The translations under genes were made by a program, and so were the position numbers. A stretch of DNA of 12,695 nucleotides from Bacteroidota bacterium. Its GTDB lineage: Bacteria; Bacteroidota; Bacteroidia; Flavobacteriales; Flavobacteriaceae. Where the stretch lies: NCBI GenBank assembly GCA_023393485.1, contig JAEWLD010000002.1, positions 1 to 12,695 of the forward strand, in the 5' to 3' direction. This document shows positions 6,999-12,695 of this stretch, piece after piece. The notes under the pieces are model-generated. The model saw only the letters and a list, made by a program, of their open reading frames with translations, searched no databases and was not told the DNA's origin. Position 1 is the first letter of the stretch; every line of letters begins with the position of its first letter.

Positions 6999-7066
6999 TC
7001 AACTCCGTCATTTTTGAATTTTTACGGGTTTCACGTATTGTAGTTAGGGCGATTTTTATAGATTGG

Positions 7067-7099
7067 AAACCCCAAAGGTTTTGAAAACCTTTGGGGTTT
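7067..7099. terminator. 33-bp near-perfect palindrome after the GHMP kinase
   Basis: AAACCCCAAAGGTTTT (7067-7082) and AAAACCTTTGGGGTTT (7084-7099) are exact reverse complements around a single G, giving a strong hairpin 68 bp after the kinase stop. The plus-strand side lacks a long T run (only GGGGTTTAT), so it is a weak classical terminator, but it could stop RNA polymerase in either direction. Palindromes of this shape may be dispersed in flavobacterial genomes. A small CCCAA/TTGGG hairpin (7102-7116) with an alternative TTGGG/CCCAA pairing (7112-7125) follows. Confidence 0.6.
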
Positions 7100-7123
7100 A
7101 TCCCAAAAACATTGGGTTTGCCC

Positions 7124-7153
7124 AAAAAAAATCCCCGAACACGCCGGGGATTT
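7124..7153 (-). terminator. Rho-independent terminator of ppiD
   Basis: Read on the minus strand, AAATCCCCG (7153-7145) and CGGGGATTT (7137-7129) form a 9-bp stem with a 7-base loop. The run of eight T residues (complement of A7124-A7131) starts in the 3' arm and continues past it. It sits 19 bp past the ppiD stop codon and is a textbook intrinsic terminator. Confidence 0.88.
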
Positions 7154-7171
7154 ACTATAAATCGATTTCGG

Positions 7172-9265
7172 TTAATTAAACTCGAAACGGTTGTCTTCAA
7201 TATCAGCATCAGCTTTCAAAGCTGGGATTACCCTATTCGGATAGCCCGCTGTCTGACCTTTGATTTTCGCAACATACTCACTGTGGTCTTTCAATGCCGG
7301 CGCTTTGGTCACCATTTTTGGCATTACCACAAAAACTCCCGTGTTGCCTTCAATTGGCGCAGACAATTTGTTTTCGCCTGTCGCAAATGCGGCGCCCACT
7401 ACTTTTGGTTCGTTGCCGGCTGCCTGGAGCATCGGGCTCATCAAAGTCACATCAGTCGCAGTTTGCACTGTAGTTGCATTTGCGGAAGCAATCGCTTGCA
7501 ATGAACCGCCTTTGGCTTTAGCCTCGAGCATTTTCGCCTTTTTCTGGTTTTTCAATTTAGTCTCGAGCATTGCCCGCGCTTCATCAAGTGCCAAAAGCCC
7601 TTTTTCATTGATTTTTTTCAGCTTGACGATGATGTTGCCAACGTTTGCTATTTCAAAACGCTTTACATCGCCCACTTTGGTATCTTTTTCAAAAGCCCAG
7701 CGAACGACTTGTCTTTGCGCACCAGCCTGTCCGATGTATTCGTCCATCATTTTTACTTTGATTGATGGATTCACAGTCAACCCCGCAGCTTTGGCCGTTT
7801 TTTCGAAATCCTTACCAGCGACATCCATTTCAAATTTCACCGCTTTGGTATAGGCTTTATCTGTTGTAGTTTCAGAAGGCTCGATCTTTCGCGCCAATGT
7901 AGCCAAACGGATTGCATCTTGTTTGTCTGTTATATTGATGATGTGGTAGCCGAACTGCGTCTCAACCATACCAATTGTACCAACCGGATTGTTGAATACG
8001 AAATCGTTGAACGGCTTTACCATCTGGCCAGGGCCAAAATAGCCAAGATCACCGCCTTGTTGCGCAGATGAATCGTCTGAATTGGTCAGGGCCAACATCA
8101 TGAATGAACCAGGATTGGCTTTAGCCTGTGCGAGCAAAGATTCGGCTTTGGCTTTCGCCTCTTCTTTGGTCCTTTTTTCTTTCTGGTTTGGCACTTGCGT
8201 ACCTTCCCAACCGATAAGGATGTGGCTTGCTTTGGCTTGCCCGCCGGCTTTGCGGCCCATCATTTTAGAAATCGCGAAATAATCACCACGCATATACGGC
8301 CCGTAAATGCCGCCAACCGGAAGGTTGAACAATGCATCGGCATGTTCCGCCGGAAGGTCTTTTTTGGTCACATACGTTGAATCATACGGAACGTCTGAAT
8401 TTTCATTTACGAATCTCGCCACGTCAGAAGTTGATGCAAAACCTGGCAAAGTATCATTTTTACCGGTTTCCTTGTTGTATTCTGTCCTGCCGCTGAGCAA
8501 CGCATTAAGCGTCTTTTTAACTTCTTCCTGGTCTTCGGTCGATGCTTTTTCTTCTACAAGTACATAGTCAAGTTCGCGCGACTCTTCAGCCTTAAACCTC
8601 TTTTCGTCCTTGCGCATATAAGCGATCAGGTCGTCATCGGTTACTTTTACTTCGCTGTCTTTGATCGATGAATATGGCAACGCAACATAGTCAAAAGTGA
8701 CTTTGTCCATTTCCTTCTGGTATTGCATTTTGCCTTCGAGCTCGGTCGTGAAAATGCCGCCACGCACAAGTGCATTATAAATCTGGAATTTGGCATTGAG
8801 TTCCGCGTCTTTCAACAACTCGTCGAGGAATTGCTTCTGCGTTGGGTTATTTTTGAAGAACTCGTTGAATTTGCCTTCGTCAAACTGGCCGGCTTCATTC
8901 TTGAACATTGGGTTTTGGCCGATGTTTGGATTAGCCTGCAAGACTTCCATGACGTGCTTTTTGCTCACACGGATGCCGAGTTTTTCGAATTCGGCCTCAA
9001 GCAGTTTGATAGACACTTCCTGATCCCAAACCTGATTGGCGGCTTGTGTCTGCGTTACGCCACGGCCACTTTTTTCGAGATTGCTTACTTTGACCCTAAA
9101 GTCTTCAAACGCAATGTCCTTTCCATTTACACTACCAACATTTTTCGAAGTCCGGTTGAAGCCACCCTGATTGATCAGGTCGCCAATGATGAATGCAAAC
9201 AAGCAAAATCCGATTACCAGTAACAGCAATAACGAACGTTGCCTGATTTTAGATAAAACTGCCAT
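7172..9265 (-). CDS. ppiD: Periplasmic peptidyl-prolyl cis-trans isomerase, PpiD-like (SurA N-domain plus parvulin)
   Basis: This 697-residue protein has a short cytoplasmic end (MAVLSKIRQR), one transmembrane anchor at about 11-31, a SurA/PpiD-type N-terminal chaperone region (about 40-340) and one parvulin domain at about 345-446. The parvulin runs from ASHILIGW through GGDLGYFGPGQMVKPFNDFV to GTIGMVETQFGYHIINI. A C-terminal substrate-handling region of about 250 residues follows. PpiD-type proteins help newly exported proteins fold near the Sec translocon in the periplasm. I place the start at the ATG at 9265, not the in-frame ATG at 9325. The latter adds 20 residues of non-family sequence and would place the promoter-like TATTTTCG inside the gene. 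The gene has its own promoter candidate and terminator, and converges with the mevalonate pair. Confidence 0.93.
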   Translation of the reverse strand: MAVLSKIRQRSLLLLLVIGFCLFAFIIGDLINQGGFNRTSKNVGSVNGKDIAFEDFRVKVSNLEKSGRGVTQTQAANQVWDQEVSIKLLEAEFEKLGIRVSKKHVMEVLQANPNIGQNPMFKNEAGQFDEGKFNEFFKNNPTQKQFLDELLKDAELNAKFQIYNALVRGGIFTTELEGKMQYQKEMDKVTFDYVALPYSSIKDSEVKVTDDDLIAYMRKDEKRFKAEESRELDYVLVEEKASTEDQEEVKKTLNALLSGRTEYNKETGKNDTLPGFASTSDVARFVNENSDVPYDSTYVTKKDLPAEHADALFNLPVGGIYGPYMRGDYFAISKMMGRKAGGQAKASHILIGWEGTQVPNQKEKRTKEEAKAKAESLLAQAKANPGSFMMLALTNSDDSSAQQGGDLGYFGPGQMVKPFNDFVFNNPVGTIGMVETQFGYHIINITDKQDAIRLATLARKIEPSETTTDKAYTKAVKFEMDVAGKDFEKTAKAAGLTVNPSIKVKMMDEYIGQAGAQRQVVRWAFEKDTKVGDVKRFEIANVGNIIVKLKKINEKGLLALDEARAMLETKLKNQKKAKMLEAKAKGGSLQAIASANATTVQTATDVTLMSPMLQAAGNEPKVVGAAFATGENKLSAPIEGNTGVFVVMPKMVTKAPALKDHSEYVAKIKGQTAGYPNRVIPALKADADIEDNRFEFN

Positions 9266-9295
9266 TTTTATTGAGTTAATTTTAAATTCAGTTTG

Positions 9296-9303
9296 CGAAA
9301 ATA
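9296..9303 (-). promoter_or_regulatory. Candidate -7 element TATTTTCG for ppiD
   Basis: On the minus strand TATTTTCG differs from TAnnTTTG at one position and lies about 30 bp before the ppiD ATG, a suitable distance for a short leader. A TTTG occurs only 11 bases upstream, too close for the usual -33 spacing, so the upstream box is uncertain. Confidence 0.45.
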
Positions 9304-9315
9304 CAATTATCCCAC

Positions 9316-9344
9316 AAATAATCACATTCGTAAAATGATTATTT
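9316..9344. promoter_or_regulatory. 9-bp inverted repeat upstream of the ppiD promoter
   Basis: AAATAATCA (9316-9324) and TGATTATTT (9336-9344) are exact reverse complements separated by 11 bases. The repeat covers the expected -33 region of the ppiD promoter candidate and lies about 50 bp after the stop of the small membrane protein gene. It may be an operator for ppiD or a weak end-of-operon hairpin; there is no T run behind it on the minus strand. Confidence 0.4.
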
Positions 9345-9391
9345 CCAAGAAATTTGAATTTTTTCGGATTGCGCCGCTTTTGTCAATAAAT

Positions 9392-9586
9392 TTATTGCCT
9401 TTTGTTGCGCTGCTGGAACCTTTTTGCCATGTTGCGGCGAAAGAAAAACATAAAAACGCAAAGGCCAGCAAAGATGAAGCTCAGCGTAGCGCGCCCGTCA
9501 GGCTTTTGTGATTCAATGACTCCGTCCACCACAAGTGCGATCGCGATGACTAAAAAAAGGTAAGATGTATATTGTAGGTATTTCAT
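9392..9586 (-). CDS. Small two-helix inner-membrane protein, unknown function
   Basis: This 64-residue protein has two hydrophobic segments, about 8-21 (YLFLVIAIALVV) and 35-49 (LSFIFAGLCVFMFFF), joined by a short polar turn with a DGVIESQKPDGR stretch. A strongly basic tail follows (RRNMAKRFQQRNKRQ). By the positive-inside rule both ends face the cytoplasm. The ATG follows the lptC stop codon by a single base, so it is almost certainly in the same operon and translated by coupling. No enzyme motif is present. The tight linkage, with hydrophobic and basic features that would not arise by chance, supports a real gene. Its position suggests a link to the envelope or LPS export, but this is inference. 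Confidence 0.75.
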   Translation of the reverse strand: MKYLQYTSYLFLVIAIALVVDGVIESQKPDGRATLSFIFAGLCVFMFFFRRNMAKRFQQRNKRQ

Positions 9587-9587
9587 A

Positions 9588-10139
9588 TTATTCGGCCTGG
9601 TCTATTTCCCCGGTCAGTTTTTGTGAGTTGACTATTTTAAAATCTTTGCTGAAATCAATGCCTTCACCATATGTTACGCCCTTTGGATCGGTGAATTTGA
9701 ACCGCTTTTCGGTAAAAAACCATTCATTTTTCTGGTCGAAATAAAGCTGCTCTGTTTCCATCAATTGCCCGGTTTCATTAGAAATCCTGACGTTGCCCTG
9801 CAAATCGATGATGTCAGTCGACTTATACGTCACCGCGTAATCGGAACGAACGAATGTCTTTTTGCCTTTGGCATCGTAAAAAGTCACGTTGACACCTTGC
9901 GGAAACTCTGTAAACGGATATTCGACGGTTGCATAATCAAGCATTTTCGGACTGACCAATATCGATGTGATCCGGCCTGAATCAGTATATTTTAGATTGA
10001 AATCCTCGGCTTCGCCGCTCGGCGTGAACTCGGCAAAAGTACTTTTCTGGACTTCCTTGAAGTTACCTTCGCAGCCCGCAGACAAAATAACGGTCAAAAA
10101 CAGCGCGCCAATAAAAATATGAGCTTTTGCTTTTATCAT
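9588..10139 (-). CDS. lptC: LPS export protein LptC, lipoprotein type
   Basis: This 183-residue protein has a hydrophobic N-terminal segment (8-20) ending in LSAGC, a likely lipobox with Cys23, so the mature form should be a lipoprotein facing the periplasm. The body is a beta-rich LptC/OstA-like domain: YTDSGRITSILVSPKMLDY (51-69), FPQGVNVTFYDAKGKKT (79-95), and the repeated strand pattern DIIDLQGNVRISNETGQLME (109-128) followed by LYFDQKNEWFFTEK. LptC joins the inner-membrane LptBFG extractor and hands LPS to the periplasmic LptA bridge. E. coli LptC is anchored by a transmembrane helix, so a lipid anchor would be a Bacteroidota-type variant. Its ATG shares one base with the stop of the TPR gene (TAATG), showing translational coupling, and the 64-residue membrane protein follows after one base. 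Confidence 0.9.
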   Translation of the reverse strand: MIKAKAHIFIGALFLTVILSAGCEGNFKEVQKSTFAEFTPSGEAEDFNLKYTDSGRITSILVSPKMLDYATVEYPFTEFPQGVNVTFYDAKGKKTFVRSDYAVTYKSTDIIDLQGNVRISNETGQLMETEQLYFDQKNEWFFTEKRFKFTDPKGVTYGEGIDFSKDFKIVNSQKLTGEIDQAE

Positions 10140-11383
10140 TACAACGTTACCGATTCATTGATTCCGCAACCAAAAGTCACGGTTTTACCAGACATTTTTG
10201 CGTCCTTGATTTCTGCCGCAGACGGCGCTTTCTTCCTGTAATTTGCGGCCTGGCTTTCGGCTGTTGCCTTCAATGTCTTTTCTACCTGTGCGGCTTTGAG
10301 CGCGGTTTGCGCGGCCAATGCATAGCGTGCTTTCTGCTCGATTGGCGTTGCGCCGCAATTTGTCGATGCGTAGACTTCGGCAAGCAACAAATACGCTTTT
10401 CCGAAATCCGGCCTGGCTTTCAACGCGTTGCGCAGGAGTTCAATCGCTTTTGGGCCGTTGTTGATTTCGCGGACGGCCATCGTGTAATAGATTTCGGCTT
10501 TGCGAAGCGGATTTGATTCGGCTTCTGCCGCAATCGAAAAATATTTCAATGCGTCGGCGCTTTTGCGTTGCAACGACGATGCCTGCGCCAAATGAAAAGC
10601 AGATTTCGCGTCCGGCCGGATCGAGTACCATGCATTCGCCGCCTTGTAATACATACCGGAGCGCGGACAACTGGCAGACAATCCTTCGGTCACGGCCTGG
10701 AGCCAAGTGGCGTCAGACGTTTTGGAAGCAAATTGTTTTTCGTAAAATGCGTCGCGCATTTCACAAGTAATGACGGGCGATGAAATTTTGGCAATGCTTT
10801 CGGCGACCAAATGATAATCTTTGTTCGCTGTATCGGCAAAAAGCTTTTCAAGATGAGCTACGATGGCATCTGATTTTTCAATCAAATTTCCTTCGGTTAT
10901 GGTTTTGTCGTTCGATGAAAATCGCTTGAAATATTGGTCGAAATAAATTTGGAGCGCGTTCGCATCGGTGAAATTTGTGCGGTCTTTTGCAAATGCCCGG
11001 TCAAGCAACTGGAAAATTTCCGGCTGATCCTTGTTCTTTTTATATAGGAACATGGCTTTTTTTACCGCATTGCTATTGCCGTTTGCCGGAAAATCGTGAT
11101 CATAATCGGTGTAAAGCCGCAACAGCATCGCCGATTGCTCAGTGCGGTCGGATTCGGAAAACGGCGTCGCGAGCCGATGGATCAGGATTTTTTCGCCGCT
11201 CCTGTAAAGTGATTCGGATTTGCATTGGCGCGCCAACTTCCACGCATCAAACGCACCGTCGAAATTATTGGCCGCCATAAGCGATTCCACTTCGGCGATT
11301 TTCGCGGCGCACTCTTCATCCTGGCCCTGGACCTGTGTTATACAAAGACAAAGTAGGGATAAAAAAAGCAACCGGGTTTTCAT
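10139..11383 (-). CDS. Exported tetratricopeptide-repeat protein in the lptC operon
   Basis: This 414-residue protein has a signal peptide (about 1-20, hydrophobic LLFLSLLCLCIT, ending near QGQ) and is largely alpha-helical. TPR-like helix pairs are clearest at about 245-340, for example SAFHLAQASSLQRKSADALK, EIYYTMAVREINNGPKAIEL and RPDFGKAYLLLAEVYAS. The C-terminus carries the distinctive GKTVTFGCGINESVTL, which resembles endings I associate with flavobacterial relatives. Several Cys residues (25, 54, 207, 239, 343, 406) could form disulfides in the periplasm. It lies 12 bp after the outer-membrane protein gene and overlaps lptC by one base. No enzymatic motif is seen; a scaffold role in envelope assembly is plausible but unproven. 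Confidence 0.85.
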   Translation of the reverse strand: MKTRLLFLSLLCLCITQVQGQDEECAAKIAEVESLMAANNFDGAFDAWKLARQCKSESLYRSGEKILIHRLATPFSESDRTEQSAMLLRLYTDYDHDFPANGNSNAVKKAMFLYKKNKDQPEIFQLLDRAFAKDRTNFTDANALQIYFDQYFKRFSSNDKTITEGNLIEKSDAIVAHLEKLFADTANKDYHLVAESIAKISSPVITCEMRDAFYEKQFASKTSDATWLQAVTEGLSASCPRSGMYYKAANAWYSIRPDAKSAFHLAQASSLQRKSADALKYFSIAAEAESNPLRKAEIYYTMAVREINNGPKAIELLRNALKARPDFGKAYLLLAEVYASTNCGATPIEQKARYALAAQTALKAAQVEKTLKATAESQAANYRKKAPSAAEIKDAKMSGKTVTFGCGINESVTL

Positions 11384-11395
11384 AGCAGTATTTTT

Positions 11396-12670
11396 TTAAT
11401 CGTACTTCCGCTTGACGAACCAACGGTCGTTGAACGAAAGCCCGATCGTAAAGTTAAAATAATTTTCTTCAACAAGTCCGGCATCGCGCGTACCTTTTTT
11501 ACCGTACTCAAAACCGACATTGATATTTGAAAATGTTCCCGAAAGTGGCAGTCCGAGACCAAGCGTCATCGCAGCATCATTGAGTGACTTGCCATTGATG
11601 ACCAAGCCCGTTTCTTCATATTTGAGGCCTGCGCGATAGGTAATTTTTTTCCAATAGTCTGAAAACGACATATATTTTGGAATGTAATATCCGCCAACGG
11701 CGTAACGCATCCCGTTTTTATAACCGACGTTTTCAACGACCGAGCCGCGGTTGCCGCCATCGTTATTTTGCAACATCACGACTTCGGCGCCTGCCATCCA
11801 TTTGCGCGCTTCGCCAAGTGACGCGCCAATTGAGATTTTCGAGGGTAGAATGACTGTCGTTGAAGCGAGGTCGATTGAATCTTCATCCATCACGACCGTC
11901 TGCCCGTTAGACAATGTCCGGATTGTGGCAACGGTTCCTTCGTTGGTCAAATGAATATGTGATTCGGGCGCATAGGTCGCGCTCGCTGAGAGTGACAGTT
12001 TTTTATCGATTTTTCTCGTATAGGCAAGACCAATATTGAATCCCGGGCCGCTCGCCTTCGACTGGTTGAGTTCCTGCGTGCCATATTCGAGCTGATAGTT
12101 CAGTGAATCCCGGACCGAAGTCATATTTGTGGAAGTTTCGATTTTACCGAAATAATAACCGAATTCAGCGCCAATCGTAAAGCCTTTCGCCAATTCATAG
12201 CCCAAACCTACAAAGGCTTTGTTGAGCCCGCCGGTGCCGCCGTAACGGTAAATTCTCTGGGGCAATCCTTCTTCGGTTACGACCGTCCGCATTTTATAAC
12301 CAACAGCCGTATATGGCATCAGCCCGAAACCGCCGCCGAATTTGCCCATCGGAATCCCGATCGCGAGATAGTCAAGCGTGGTACGGCGCGCTTTTTCCTT
12401 ATCGGCGTTGGTTTTGAACCGGTAATTGGCATAGCTCGCGCCGGTGGTCAATGTCGTCAATTGCAAATGCGGATAAAATGCCGGGTTTTGGAGATTGATG
12501 TGCGTACTGTCGGGAATTGTTGAGATGCCGCCCATAGCGCGCATTTCTGAAGTGCCTTTGAATTTCTGCTCGCCCAACCCATAAAATGAATAAGGTGATG
12601 CCGTATTTTCCTGTGCCGCTGAAACGAATGATATAAATAGGGAAAGGGCTACTAAGAGTCTTTTAATCAT
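11396..12670 (-). CDS. Outer-membrane beta-barrel protein, FadL/OMPP1-like appearance
   Basis: This 424-residue protein has a signal peptide (MIKRLLVALSLFISFVSAA, cleavage near residue 19). Mature sequence begins with SPYSFYGLGEQKFKGTSEMR, AMGGISTIPDSTHINLQNPA, then alternating amphipathic strands rich in Gly, Tyr and aromatic residues, as in transmembrane barrels. The early 'RAMGG...NPA' block is typical of FadL-like or PorV-like proteins in Bacteroidota. The C-terminal strand region (FNFTIGLSFNDRWF) is consistent with barrel insertion, although a basic tail (VKRKYD) follows. It is the first gene of the visible operon; the upstream 25 bp reach the window edge, so its promoter and any further upstream gene are out of view. 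What it transports, if anything, is unknown. Because lptC is downstream, a link to outer-membrane assembly is suggested. Confidence 0.83.
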   Translation of the reverse strand: MIKRLLVALSLFISFVSAAQENTASPYSFYGLGEQKFKGTSEMRAMGGISTIPDSTHINLQNPAFYPHLQLTTLTTGASYANYRFKTNADKEKARRTTLDYLAIGIPMGKFGGGFGLMPYTAVGYKMRTVVTEEGLPQRIYRYGGTGGLNKAFVGLGYELAKGFTIGAEFGYYFGKIETSTNMTSVRDSLNYQLEYGTQELNQSKASGPGFNIGLAYTRKIDKKLSLSASATYAPESHIHLTNEGTVATIRTLSNGQTVVMDEDSIDLASTTVILPSKISIGASLGEARKWMAGAEVVMLQNNDGGNRGSVVENVGYKNGMRYAVGGYYIPKYMSFSDYWKKITYRAGLKYEETGLVINGKSLNDAAMTLGLGLPLSGTFSNINVGFEYGKKGTRDAGLVEENYFNFTIGLSFNDRWFVKRKYD

Positions 12671-12695
12671 TTTTTGTTTTGTATAAATATTGTTT

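Noticed and set aside
6898..7209. 103-codon minus-strand open frame between ppiD and the GHMP kinase
   Set aside because: It passes through the ppiD terminator and the 33-bp palindrome and has no family features.
7260..7853. 197-codon and other long plus-strand open frames opposite ppiD (also 8723-9223)
   Set aside because: They are antisense shadows of the lysine- and alanine-rich PpiD protein; their composition reflects the reverse strand.
7172..9325. Longer ppiD form starting at the ATG at 9325
   Set aside because: The extra 20 residues do not look like a PpiD N-terminus and would place the promoter-like TATTTTCG inside the coding region.

Overview
The window looks like chromosomal DNA of a flavobacterium (Bacteroidota, Flavobacteriia). 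The reasons are a mevalonate-pathway HMG-CoA reductase next to a GYDIA-type GHMP kinase, a lipoprotein-type LptC in an operon with an outer-membrane protein and a TPR protein, weak or absent Shine-Dalgarno sequences, and TAnnTTTG-type -7 promoter elements. By eye the GC content is higher than in many Flavobacterium genomes; I did not compute it. There are ten protein genes and no tRNA, rRNA, CRISPR array, transposase or phage gene.

Layout. (1) 1-1973, plus strand: the 3' part of an MBOAT membrane O-acyltransferase, overlapping by one base an SGNH-type partner. This is an AlgI/AlgJ- or DltB/DltD-like pair for acylating a surface polymer. (2) 1962-3038, minus: a PA0069-family radical SAM protein whose end overlaps the SGNH gene tail to tail by 12 bp. 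(3) 3292-4434, minus: a lipoprotein PQQ-dependent sugar dehydrogenase. The 253-bp gap between (2) and (3) has a long inverted repeat, a tandem 11-bp repeat and a -7 element almost touching the start codon. (4) 4722-6998, plus: class II HMG-CoA reductase then the GHMP kinase, in the same frame and separated by one stop codon, with TTG and GTG as their start codons. (5) 7067-7153: a cluster of hairpins between convergent genes, including a clear intrinsic terminator for ppiD. (6) 7172-9265, minus: a PpiD-like periplasmic peptidyl-prolyl isomerase. (7) 9392-12670, minus: a tightly packed operon reading outer-membrane beta-barrel protein, TPR protein, LptC, and a 64-residue two-helix membrane protein.

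How the genes fit together. Most serve the cell envelope: polymer O-acylation, envelope sugar oxidation, folding of exported proteins, LPS transport to the outer membrane, and an outer-membrane barrel. The mevalonate pair supplies isoprenoid precursors, which also feed undecaprenyl carriers and quinones. Nothing here is clearly a new defence or mobile system. The best leads are the substrate of the GHMP kinase and its unusual coupling to HMG-CoA reductase, the functions of the uncharacterised genes in the LptC operon, and structured non-coding segments at 3170-3279, 4589-4616, 7067-7153 and 9316-9344.
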